A DNA stretch of 64,000 nt from Schistocerca nitens (taxonomy: Eukaryota > Arthropoda > Insecta > Orthoptera > Acrididae). Below the pieces are notes generated by a model. It made no database searches. It saw nothing but the letters and a program-made list of their open reading frames with translations, and was not told where the DNA came from. The position numbers and the translations under genes are program-made. Below are positions 1 through 10,400 of this stretch, piece after piece. The stretch lies in NCBI RefSeq assembly GCF_023898315.1, contig NC_064621.1, positions 534,027,383-534,091,382 on the forward strand. The letters run 5' to 3'. The first letter of the stretch is position 1; each line of letters begins with the position of its first letter.

Positions 1-550
1 AGCTGGGATATTTTTACTTCCCCTCTGGTTTGCCATCTACTTCCTTAAAATAATCTGCATTTTCATAAAAGAGAAAGGTTAGCCCACAGTTTTAAGGATA
101 TAGAACCAGATGTAATTTTGTGCTTAGTTTTATGTATGTAATTGATTTTCCAATTTATTTTGACTATTCCTAGTTAATATCTGCTATTATAGGATGAAAT
201 CAGTAATTTCTTCGTAACTTAAATTCTATTGTTGCTTTATAAACAAATATAAATTATTTACTAATTATAAACTTTTGGAGGAACAACTAATAGTATTATT
301 AAAGTATTTATTTCTGCTCTATCGAAAACTTGTTAGCAAAGCCAGCCCTTAATTAATTCCAAAGTAATTAACAGTTTTGTCAAAAGTATTTTTTGCGTAA
401 CGATATTTGTTAATTTCATGATTTAAACAAATAATTCAGCCTAACTCTTGTAGTAGAATAAACTGTTAAAAAGAATCAATTTTATGATGTATTCAGTTAA
501 TTTAATGAGTTATGTTTTAATTGTAATTTCTATAAATTTAACTTTGAACA
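1..550. other. AT-rich DNA, no gene seen
   Basis: Strongly AT-rich sequence with many short A and T runs. I see no open frame of note, no tRNA-like fold and no recognisable repeat here. Confidence 0.6.
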
Positions 551-555
551 ATGTT

Positions 556-1010
556 TAGTTGCGGCACCTATTATTGTAAGGATATATAAGGGCCCAATTT
601 TGGTTCCGAGTTAGTCAGTCCACAGCCGAGTTTCAGATGGGGAACTTGTATTGGTTAGATCAACAACAATACATCTGTGAAATAAGTGTAACACAAATAG
701 GCCGTGTCTTAAAACTATGACAGTGTCTGTTCTGTACGTACCTTGTTATTCTTCAAGAACTGTGCACTTTTGGTTAGGTTTTTTACTGATCATAGATATC
801 CAACAGTAAACTATTGTATCAATATGTGGATGTTCGCCTGAAAACTATTAATGAGGCTTATCGAAAATTAAAGAACAGTGCACTGGCCATATAACTGTGT
901 AATATTGGGGGGCTGTGAACAGTGAAAGTAAAGGACTGTGAAACGCAACTGTGCATCTGTCGGCTACATCATTTACAGTAGACAGTCTGCACTTCCACCC
1001 CCTATTTTTT
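556..1010 (+). promoter_or_regulatory. Core promoter-like block, possibly an LTR and leader
   Basis: A TATATAAG box at 583-590 is followed by an initiator-like TCAGTC at 615-620, about 33 bases downstream, the normal insect TATA-Inr spacing. No open frame follows; instead comes about 400 bases of leader-like sequence up to a T-rich run near 1010. The arrangement resembles the U3-R part of an insect LTR retrotransposon, but I could not define TG..CA ends or a second LTR, so the LTR reading is inference. A chance promoter match in AT-rich DNA is the alternative. Confidence 0.35.
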
Positions 1011-1089
1011 CAGCCAGTACGTCGACACCTAGGACAACTAACAAAGAAATAAAAGCGGGCGAACCGCCACACTGTGTTCGACTTGTTAT

Positions 1090-1512
1090 CGAGTAAGTGT
1101 GACAGCAGCAATCGAAGGAATTCAAAAACGCTCTGCAAGAACTGTAGCAGGTTTGTACAGTCCACACGAAAGAGTAACGCAGATATTCAGGGTAAGAAAC
1201 CGAGAATCTTTTAATAAAAAAACCATGTGGATGTTATTTTCACGAAAACCAGTTGGGTAAATGTAGAGAACCGATAGTGAGCTTGATGGTGCAACATTTC
1301 TGCTGCTTCCATTGTCTATCACGTGGGGGGACTATGAGAATAAGATAAAAGAGATTAGGGCACATACAAAGGCATATACTCAGTTATTTTTCCCTAGTTA
1401 TATACGCAAATGGATTGGGGCAGAGTGTGGTCAACACTGGTATGAAGTACTTTCCGCCATGCACTCAACACGAACATTACAGGAATCATTCACACAGTTT
1501 TCTCGATATTAA
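1090..1512 (+). pseudogene. 3' relic of a Jockey/CR1-like non-LTR retrotransposon
   Basis: Broken frames read peptides typical of the tail of an insect non-LTR reverse transcriptase: AAIEGIQKRSARTVAGLY near 1110-1160, then REPIVSLMVQHFCC near 1270-1310 and DYENKIKEIRAHTKAYTQLF at 1327-1386. The same tail is found again, in a different state of decay, at 41450-41630 and 42790-42940 in this window, which supports the assignment. At least one frameshift and one stop separate the pieces, and nothing of the catalytic RT motifs remains. The element is 5' truncated and clearly dead. Clade assignment (Jockey versus CR1) is uncertain. Confidence 0.5.
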
Positions 1513-1721
1513 CTAATAATTTTAAAAAAGAAATATCTCTCTCAATTATCGATCCAAAAAATTCTTAAACTGTGGGGACATCATTCAAACACACACAACA
1601 CACTTAGCCCAAGAACAGTTTACGTTTCATCATTGCGGTAATAACATAAATCAGGATGGCCAAGAATTTGGCTTGTGACCCTTGCCCTGGCTCACTGGTC
1701 GTAGTGCTCAGCCTGACTGCA

Positions 1722-1736
1722 CCCCCCCCCCCCCCC
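1722..1736. repeat. C homopolymer
   Basis: Fifteen consecutive C residues. It immediately precedes the LTR-like block that starts near 1743. Confidence 0.9.
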
Positions 1737-1742
1737 TCAGTA

Positions 1743-2131
1743 TGTTACGTCTGCCACAGACGGCCCTTGTGAGGCAGACTACACTCAAGACACCCCTGTG
1801 TACCATATAACATACACAAGCACTTGCAAGCGCAACCAAGAGGAAAACACTTCTTCAAAACAAACAGAACTTGCTAGAGACTAATGCGAACCTTTTTCTG
1901 CAGATGTCGCCTCACAGATACAGGGAAAGTTGGAGTACTCCGCCGGCTTTATAAGGCCACTGCAGCAGCAGTACAACCAGTTCCTCGCCGAGCTAGGACC
2001 AGCTCCGACGGACCTCACCAACGCTCTTGATGAACGGTCGTCTACAAGTTATTTGTTTTTGTGTGTATATAGTGATTGTTCGAGAAGTGTAGTTCAGTTT
2101 CAATAAACGACATTATACTGTGTGTTCTACA
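1743..2131 (+). mobile_element. Possible solo LTR
   Basis: The block starts TGTTACG, has TTTATAAGG at 1949-1957 as a TATA box, an AATAAA polyadenylation signal at 2102-2107, and ends TCTACA. That order and the roughly 390-bp length fit a Ty3/gypsy-type LTR. No partner LTR, primer-binding site or coding region is attached, so if the call is right it is a solo LTR. The flanks (TCAGTA on the left, TGAGTA a few bases beyond the right end) are only an approximate duplication. Boundaries are therefore tentative. Confidence 0.4.
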
Positions 2132-2399
2132 ATACTGAGTATTTTCCAGGATAAGAGGGGGAAACTGCGAATGCACCATATTTAGAAGGCAATGAAGTCG
2201 CACTGAATAGAACTTGGTTTCATATGTATCAACAACATAGAGCACAAACAAAACAAGTTTTCAAAGTTATTCGTTTTTGGCGCACTGAAGACAATATAAA
2301 ATTTATCTAGTACAAACAGCCAGCGTACTGACAGGCGGAGACAATTTTAAAGATTTTCGCACTCATGTTGCCACGGATATCGTGACTCCCTTAGTTTCA

Positions 2400-3300
2400 T
2401 AATCGAAGATAGGTCTTTCACACACATATGTTGATCGAAATAATGCAACCTCATTATGGAGAAGTGGAAACTCTACCTGGGGAAAACAATGTAGACGTCC
2501 TGGACACTTTTAATGTAAAAGGATTTATCTTAAAAACGGGAACTGCACTGCAGATCAATCAGTTGCATCGGCACATGCACGTGAGCGCTTTCTGCTGTAA
2601 CGTCAAATGCTCTCAAAAGCAGGTCAAAAGCAGATGTAAGATTGGCAGTTTCCTCCAAAGTTTATAAAACTATCGCTGTAATTCTTTCAAAGCCACAATT
2701 GGTCTTTGACGCCAGTGAGTATAGTGAACTGGACTGTGATTATCAAAATTTCTCTTCTACAATGAGATTTTCTTTTAAAATTCATCCCCATCAAATGAGG
2801 AATAATTTTTTTCTCATCTTGCAGTGTCTTACTGTGGGCAGTGTGCAGTCAAGTCCACTTAAAATGCGAGGTCTGAAATCCAATCCGAATGCTCTAAGTC
2901 TCGTTCCTGCACTCTTTCTTCCTTCGTAAATTCAACGATAGCTGGTTTTAAATAGAAAAATCGTTCAAGGTGTGCCCCTTGATTGACGAACGAACTTCGC
3001 AGTGATATATAAAGTCCCCACACTCTTCATTCACATCCATCGAATACTGTTGCAACTGACAGCGGAATAATGTGTGCGACTTCAGGAAATTCAATATTCG
3101 TACCACCAATTTCTTCACATGCTCCATGCCCGCAAATTTAGCAGAAGGTGCCTCTTGATGTAGGAAGCACTGAACCCCGCCTGTCGATCAGAGTAATTTT
3201 CTACTGTCTCATTGTCAATTAAATCTTAAAATTCTTTCTGCATGTTATTGTAATGTCGTTTCGTAGCGAATTTGCAGTACTCATCAATCATGCGACTGCG
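2400..3300 (-). pseudogene. Decayed hAT-superfamily transposase (GTF2IRD2/ZBED-like type)
   Basis: On the minus strand, fragments in several frames line up in order with the hAT transposase type domesticated in vertebrate GTF2IRD2/ZBED-like proteins. They are MEHVKKLVVRILNFLKSH (about 3127-3070), GDFIYHCEVRSSIKGHTL (about 3018-2960), then DWISDLAF and VDLTAH (about 2890-2830). The family equivalents are the HVM..VV..VNFI.SH, YHTEVRWLSRG and DWL.DLAFLVDIT segments. The key tryptophan of EVRW is replaced by S and several stops and frameshifts interrupt the reading, so no protein can be made. Terminal inverted repeats and an 8-bp duplication were not found. The family identification is from memory of the motifs. 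Confidence 0.6.
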
Positions 3301-3659
3301 TCATAGCTATTGAGAATACCCATCCCTCTCTTTCCTCATTCCTATTCATTTTTAAAGGTTTGTGACTATAGATCTCTTTATGTCTCTTTTTGTGCTAACA
3401 GCCACTAGACCTCTGAACGTCCTTCATACCACGAACAAATGGCGAAGAATAAACAGCGTTGACGCCACGATTCTGCCGAATTGAAGAGAGTTCTGCCGGT
3501 TGAAAAATACTGCACCGAGCAAAACCGAGACAGGCTGAGCCTCAGCCCACGTGTGGCCCGCGCATATGGCTCTTGTCTGGTTTGGCACGCCATTTCCCGC
3601 CCTGACATAAATGAACTTTGACTGTATACTCAAGACTGATTGCTATATAAGTACAGGAA

Positions 3660-3765
3660 CAGATATTTTCACTCTGCAGCGGAGTGTGCGCTTATATGAA
3701 ACTTCCTGGTACATTAAAACTGTGTCCGGCACACAGTTTTAATCTGCCAGGAAGTTTCAACAGAT
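3660..3765. repeat. Hairpin-forming interspersed repeat fragment
   Basis: Two arms, 3698-3724 (GAAACTTCCTGG..ATTAAAACTGTGT) and 3729-3758, are near-perfect reverse complements around a CCGG centre, giving a hairpin of about 27 bp. The left flank contains CACTCTGCAGCGGAGTGTGCG, itself a small palindrome. I recognise both as the terminal part of a common orthopteran interspersed repeat whose middle (a tRNA-like block) is missing here. It probably arose by internal deletion. Confidence 0.6.
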
Positions 3766-3954
3766 GTTCACTTCCTTAATTCGCAACAATTGTATTTAAA
3801 TATATCTACTGAATAGCAGAAATGATGTAATAAGAACGCCTACAGGCCATGGCAATAGTATTTATAATGAGGACAGGAATGAAATCAGCACACTCAGATA
3901 AATTTTACAGTTGGACAAAATAATGGTATTAACTTCCTAAACGTGGATCCATAT

Positions 3955-4060
3955 TTTTGTGGTTTATCAAATGTGCCTGGACACCTGCTAGTGGACATTA
4001 ATGCGGGGTGTGTCTGTCCTGTAACGCAGAGACTTTTTGAAGGCGTACGACGCAGGTGCT
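3955..4060 (-). mobile_element. Short Tc1-type end fragment
   Basis: ATCAAATGTGCCTGGACACC, followed by a GTGGACATTAATGCGGGGTG-like stretch, resembles the terminal inverted repeat and start of a Tc1-type transposon. Its transposase-end counterpart seems to lie at 5890-6090. Only about 100 bases are recognisable and both ends are lost, so the call is tentative. Confidence 0.4.
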
Positions 4061-4363
4061 GAAGCCACAAAGTGTGTGTGGTCCAGTCCACATCACAAAG
4101 AAGCAGAGCCGAATAAAATTAATTGCGTAATTTCAATCACAGATTCTAGTTGCTTGCAAAATTTCAAGCTCACTGCTAGTTATCATAGATCTGAATGTCA
4201 ATCAATTAAAACGTCACAATGCTAAATCATCTATTTTATGTAGTAACATTAATTTTCTCCAATTGAATGACACCAGCAACCCACTCGGATAGTTGTCCAT
4301 GTTGAAGCGCTGCTTCTGGGAGGGGAAGGTGCGCTAGTCCCAAATCGGGGAGGGGGGGGGGGG

Positions 4364-4569
4364 TTGGTTGTTTGGGGAAGGAGACCAGGCAGCGTGGTCA
4401 TCGGTCTCATCGGATTAGTGAAGGACGGGGAAGGAAGTCGGCCGTGCCCTTTCAAAGGAACCATCCCGGCATTTGCCTGGAGCGATTTAGGGAAACCACG
4501 GAAATCCTAAATCAGGATGGCCGGACGCGGGATTGAACCGTCGTCTTTCCGAATGCGAGTCCAGTGTAG
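4364..4569 (-). mobile_element. tRNA-derived SINE (family D)
   Basis: Read on the minus strand, the element begins with a tRNA-like head that carries GACGACGGTTCAATCCC, a B-box (GGTTCAATCC). A conserved body with CCGGCCATCCTGATTTAGG, CTAAATCGCTCCAGGCAAAT and a C-rich tail follows. I know this body as a SINE widespread in insects. A run of twelve G (4352-4363) abuts the 3' end. A decayed relative in the other orientation is at 40993-41215. The A-box part of the head is truncated. Confidence 0.7.
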
Positions 4570-4599
4570 TCCCAAATCGAATCCACCCAGCGGACTAAG

Positions 4600-5885
4600 G
4601 ATGAGCGTCAGCGTGCTGCCCATTCTGGATGTGGCTTTTAGGTACATCCCGCTAGGAGAATACCAGGCTGGTAACCAAGTTTCGCCTCAGTTCAACGATT
4701 AGCAAACATTTCGAAAACTTTCGCTCGCGTTCACTTAAATATCACTACACAATTGGGGTACATATTCTGCATCCCATGGGGTAACGTGGTGGCGGACAGG
4801 AAGGACGTCCATCCATCTCTTGAAACAACGTTGCCAAATTCGTTAGTAACCATGCCAACCATGCAGTGATCAAAGGCACAAGAAAAAGTGGAACCAAAGG
4901 ACACCACTGATGGCTTCCGCATACGGGGGACCACCGTCTGGAGGGCGTGAAATAATGTTCACACTAACCATTTAATTAATTTAGAAAGTACCTAAGGTGG
5001 TGGGCGAAAATCCGTAAATTTCAGGGCCATTATGTTCGAATTTAAGTTGGAGCCGTGCCAATGTGGATGGGCATTAATTGCTCCCATGCTCGAAGAACTG
5101 GCACAAAGACAGTTCTCCCAACTTAAGCACCAATAGGCCGTGTCATCCCACTGGTCTTAGCAACAGTTCTGCCTCCATCCCTTGTTATGTTGGCTATGGG
5201 AAGCTTTTATCTATGGTCACACGCTGCTGGATGGCTTTCGAGTTTACAAAAGTGCAGAGACAATGCTCTGTGACTCCATTTGGTTACAGATCCTGGATAG
5301 TAGCGTGGAAGTTATCAACATTCTAATACACACACATTGCCTTCCGTTATCTTGGGAGTATTCCTGTGTGAAGGTAGTCTGGCTAGATTAGCATGTTTTG
5401 CGATAGGATACTTGTAGCAACTAGTATGTTGGTAGCTACCATACAACTCTGCCACTTGTACCATGAGCATCTGGCATTGTGATTCCGCCAGTAGAAATAT
5501 GGCTAGTTTTGTCGTACTGTTCCTGTCTTAATTATCGTATTTCGGAACTCATGGCTAACATTGATCTCAGTTCGGAAGTTCCCGCTCTCTGTATAGAATG
5601 GACGCATTCTTGTTTAATTTCCATTGTGTCTTGATGTATTTTTTATTTCACTACTTTCCGTATAGCAAGGTGGCAGCTTGCCAAGTTACTCAGAATTTCT
5701 CTAATTATAGCATCAATTTAGGCGACGTAAGACTTACAGTAGGTGAAGAAAGTTAATGTCTTCACCATGCAAGACTGAAGATTATCTGGTGAGTGCAACA
5801 TCCTGCCTGATAGGGAACCTGTGATAGGCAGTAACTTCCCTTTCTCTATCCACTGTCACCACAGATGTGACCTATCATTCCTTCT
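4600..5885. other. No gene recognised
   Basis: Only short frames (80 codons or less) occur, without family resemblance, promoter-frame logic or codon bias that I can see. No tRNA or tandem repeat is present. Confidence 0.5.
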
Positions 5886-5889
5886 ACAT

Positions 5890-6090
5890 CTGCTACAACT
5901 CTTCGCTTTTTGATAGTCCTAACACTGTTGAGGACACTTTCAGTGAGGTGTCTGAATGTCTACACAGGAGTGGCAGCTCATTTTTGCTCAACAGTCGAAA
6001 CTGGATAAGGTAGTGATGTTGGTCGCTGGGATCTGGAGCTAAATCGGCGTTTGAACTTATCCGAAAGGTGTTCTGTTAGGTTCAGTTCGG
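5890..6090 (-). pseudogene. C-terminal fragment of a Tc1-type transposase
   Basis: The minus strand reads a degenerate version of the end of a Tc1-type DD34E transposase: an E.L.L.EHL-like segment near 6070, RSQRPTSLP near 6010, and TFRHLTESV near 5950. These match the family order (catalytic E in N.IEHLW, then RP.S.., then HLIESMPRR). Several stops interrupt it. The fragment directly abuts the fold-back element that starts at about 6091. Confidence 0.5.
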
Positions 6091-7226
6091 GAGACTGTGA
6101 AACGTGGCTACACTGAGTCACAGCGCCAGAGATTGCGCCAAAGATTATTATTCCGCCGCCTCCACTGGTGCAGTAGTAGTTCAGAGGATGTCGAGGGCAG
6201 TTGTTGTTATGTAGGGCGAGAGAGGAGATGCTGTTCGGTTGGTGTAATGTATAGATGGAAGAAGTTGCAATTGTCAGAGTGTATTTGAGGAGATGGGCTT
6301 TTGATTTATCATGCTGGTGTAATGGAAAATTTTCGTCAATATATAATGAGGTAAAAAGGTATTACAGTTTTCTTTGATGACAATGCGTCTTGCTGACAGG
6401 TACAGTCAACAAGGCATCTGGCTCGTGTTCATTTATTAGACTTGTATTTCTGGTTTCTATGTGCAATTATAGTATTTCTGGTTTCTATGTGCAATTATAG
6501 TATTTCTGGTTTCTATGTGCAATTATAGTATTTCTGGTTTTTCAATTAGTTCATTGTAAATGGTGTTTAAAATATTTTGTCGTATTGAGAAAGAACCGAG
6601 CCAGATACATGAATGTTGAGTCACACTACCACACACAGAACAGTTACACTTGTGCTTTGTTGTTTCGTAGCTTTTATAGTTGCAGGGGACTTAATTAATC
6701 AATTGTGTTAATCGAAATTCCTTGTCATTCTTTATTTTTTTATTTTATGCAGTCAGATTGCGTGCTAACGTGCACGGAGGCTTAATTATTAATATTAATG
6801 AATAAATGCAATAATTTTAGTAGCTTGTAACCAGTTGGCCCTGACTAGTATTAGCACGCAACTGACTGCATAAAATAAAAAATAAAGAATGACAAGGAAT
6901 TTCCATTAACTCAATTGATTAATTAAGTCCCCTGCAACTATAAAAGCTACGAAACAACGAAGCACAAGTGTAACTGTTCTGTGTGTGGTAGTGTGACTCA
7001 ACGTACATGTATCTGGCTCGGTTCTTTCGCAATACAATTGCAACTTCTTCCATCTATACATTACACCAACCGAACAGCATCTACTCTCTCGCCCTAGAGA
7101 ACAACAACTGCCCTCGACATCATCTGAACTACTACTGCACCAGTGGAGGCAGCGGAATAATAATCTTTGGAGCAATCTCTGGCGCTGTGACACAGTGTAG
7201 CCACCTTTCATATGCTCCTCCTCCAC
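6091..7226. mobile_element. Large fold-back (long inverted repeat) element
   Basis: Left-arm sequence at about 6097-6275 and 6577-6770 is the reverse complement of the contiguous right arm 6845-7220. The shared peptide shadow (SQRQRL..RLLFR.LHWCSSSS) appears on the plus strand at 6097 and on the minus strand near 7200, which shows the inversion. The loop is about 75 bp (6770-6845). The left arm has about 300 bp extra (6276-6576) at a point where the right arm is continuous. Arms differ by scattered substitutions, so the inversion is not an assembly mirror. It could be a fold-back DNA transposon or two inverted copies of one repeat. Confidence 0.7.
6445..6540. repeat. 28-bp tandem repeat, about 3.4 copies
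   Basis: The unit runs TATTTCTGGTTTCTATGTGC then AATTATAG, at 6445-6472, 6473-6500 and 6501-6528, followed by a partial copy to 6540. The three full copies are identical. The repeat lies inside the extra segment that only the left arm of the fold-back carries. Confidence 0.9.
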
Positions 7227-7233
7227 GGGCTAG

Positions 7234-7282
7234 AATTTGGTGGTATTTTTGCCCGCATAGGTGGTGAAAATACCACCAAATT
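7234..7282. repeat. Perfect 16-bp inverted repeat
   Basis: AATTTGGTGGTATTTT (7234-7249) is matched exactly by its reverse complement at 7267-7282, with a 17-base spacer. It lies just right of the fold-back element. It may be a small hairpin or MITE end; no function can be assigned. Confidence 0.8.
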
Positions 7283-7473
7283 TGTCCAAAAAACACAGAC
7301 AAAAATAAAAGATGATATTAATAAGTAAATATCACATAACTAAATAAATTTTGGCTTTGCATTGACCCTTAAATAACCTAATATATAAAAATACAGTAAG
7401 GAATACAAATGCTTGCATTCATGTGATTTTACATAATAGTTTATGTAAGTATCATTGCTCAGAGTAGTTAAAC

Positions 7474-10400
7474 AGTTCAATCAATGGCACCAGCAACGAC
7501 AAATAGGTGCAAATAAGAGTCTCATAACATTTCATAAACAGTAAATACACAATACATCAGTTTACACAAATATTCACATAAAATCTTTTCAATAGTTCAA
7601 TAAACAAGTAGCACTCATCTGAGTAGTTGACAGTTCCGACACTAGCACCCAGCAATGGTCATACAGGTGCAAATAGCAGTCCCATAACATTTCATCAGCA
7701 GTATTTGCACAGCTCCAACAGTGGCACCCAGCAATGGTGAGCAGGTGCAGACAGCAACAAGTGACATCTCATCAGTGGTTGAGCAGTTCCAACAGTGGCA
7801 CCGAAAATGTTGACCAGGTGCAGACAGCAACAAGTGACATCATTTCAGTAGCAGCAGTTCCAACAGTGGCACCCAGTAATGGCGAGCAGGTGCAGGCAAG
7901 AATGAGTGTCATCACATCAATAGTAGCAGTTCTAACAGTGGCACCCAGCAATGGCGAGCAGGTGCAGACACCAACAAGTGACATCTCATCAGTGGTTGAG
8001 CAGTTCCAACAGTAGCACCCAGCAATGTTGAACAGGTGCAGACAGCAACAAGTGACATCATTTCAGTAGCAGCAGGTCCAACAGTGGCACTCAGTAACGG
8101 CGAGCAGGTGCAGGCAGGAATGAGTGTCATCACATCAATAGCAGCAGTTCCAACAGTGGCACCCAGCAATGGCGAGCAGGTGCAGACACCAACAAGTGAC
8201 ATCTCATCAGTGGTTGAGCAGTTCCAACAGTGGCACCCGGCAATGTTGAACAGGTGCAGCCAGCAACAAGTGACATCATTTCAGTAGCAGCAGGTCCAAC
8301 AGTGGCACTCAGTAATGGCGAGCAGGTGCAGACATCAACAAGTGACATCTCATCAGTGGTTGAGTAGTTCCAACAGTGGCACCCAGCAATGTTGAACAGG
8401 TGCAGACACCAACAAGTGACATCATTTCAGTAGCAGCAGGTCCAACAGTGGCACTCAGTAATGGCGAGCAGGTGCAGACACCAACAAGTGACATCTCATC
8501 AGTGATTGAGCAGTTCCAACAGTGGCACCCGGCAATGTTGAACAGGTGCAGACAGCAACAAGTGACATCATTTCAGTAGCAGCAGGTCAAACAGTGGCAC
8601 TCAGTAATGGCGAGCAGGTGCAGACACCAACAAGTGACATCTCATCAGTGGTTGAGCAGTTCCAACAGTGGCACCCGGCAATGTTAAACAGGTGCAGACA
8701 GCAACAAGTGACATCATTTCAGTAGCAGCAGGTCCAACAGTGGCACTCAGTAATGGCGAGCAGGTGCAGACATCAACAAGTGACATCTCATCAGTGGTTG
8801 AGCAGTTCCAACAGTGGCACCCAGCAATGTTGAACAGGTGCAGACAGCAACAAGTGACATAATTTCAGTAGCAGCAGGTCCAACAGTGGCACTCAGTAAT
8901 GGCGAGCAGGTGCAGACACCAACAAGTGACATCTCATCAGTGGTTGAGCAGTTCCAACAGTGTCACCCGGCAATGTTGAACAGGTGCAGACAGCAACAAG
9001 TGACATCATTTCAGTAGCAGCAGGTCCAACACTGGCACTCAGTAATGGCGAGCAGGTGCAGACACCAACAAGTGACATCTCATCAGTGGTTGAGCAGTTC
9101 CAACAGTGGCACCCAGCAATGTTGAACAGGTGCAGACAGCAACAAGTGACATCATTTCAGTAGCAGGAGGTCCAACAGTGGCACTCAGTAATGGCGAGCA
9201 GGTGCAGGCAGGAATGAGTGTCATCACATCAATAGTAGCAGTTCCAACAGTGGCACCCAGCAATGGCGAGCAGGTGCAGACACCAACAAGTGACATCTCA
9301 TCAGTGGTTGAGCAGTTCCAACAGTGGCACCCGGCAATGTTGAACAGGTGCAGAGAGCAACAATGACATCATTTCAGTAGCAGCAGGTCCAACAGTGGCA
9401 CTCAGTAATGGCGAGCAGGTGCTGACATCAACAAGTGACATCTCATCAGTGGTTGAGCAGTTCCAACAGTGGCACCCAGCAATGTTGAACAGGTGCAGAG
9501 AGCAACAAGTGACATCATTTCAGTAGCAGCAGGTCCAACCGTGGCACTCAGTAATGGCGAGCAGGTGCAGACACCAACAAGTGACATCTCATCAGTGGTT
9601 GAGCAGTTCAAACAGTGGCACCCAGCAATGTTGAACAGGTGCAGACAGCAACAAGTGACATCATTTCAGTAGCAGCAGGTCCAACAGTGGCACTCAGTAA
9701 TGGCGAGCAGGTGCAGACACCAACAAGTGACATCTCATCAGTGGTTGAGCAGTTCCAACAGTGGCACCCAGCAGTGTTGTACAGGTGCAGACAGCAACAA
9801 GTGACATCATTTCAGTAGCAGCAGGTCCAACAGTGGCACTCAGTAATGGCGAGCAGGTGCAGACACCAACAAGTGACATCTCATCAGTGGTTGAGCAGTT
9901 CCAACAGTGGCACCCAGCAATGTTGAACAGGTGCAGACAGCAACAAGTGACATCATTTCAGTAGCAGCAGATCCAACAGTGGCACTCAGTAATGGCGAGC
10001 AGGTGCAGACACCAAGTGACATCTCATCAGTGGTTGAGCAGTTCCAACAGTGGCACCCGGTAATGTGAACAGGTGCAGACAGCAACAAGTGACATCATTT
10101 CAGTAGCAGCATCTCATCAGTGGTTGAGCAGTTCCAACAGTGGCACCCAGCAATGTTGAACAGGTGCAGACAGCAACAAGTGACATCATTTTAGTAGCAG
10201 CAGGTCCAACAGTGGCACTCAGTAATGGCGAGCAGGTGCAGACACCAACAAGTGACATCTCATCAGTGGTTGAGCAGTTCCAACAGTGGCACCCGGCAAT
10301 GTTGAACAGGTGCAGACAGCAACAAGTGACATCATTTCAGAAGCAGCAGATCCAACAGTGGCACCCAGCAATGTTGAACAGGTGCAGACAGCAGCAAGTG

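Noticed and set aside
6097..7226. Paralogous small genes (SQRQRL..LHWCSSSS proteins) on opposite strands
   Set aside because: The similarity extends outside the frames and is explained by the inverted arms of one fold-back element.
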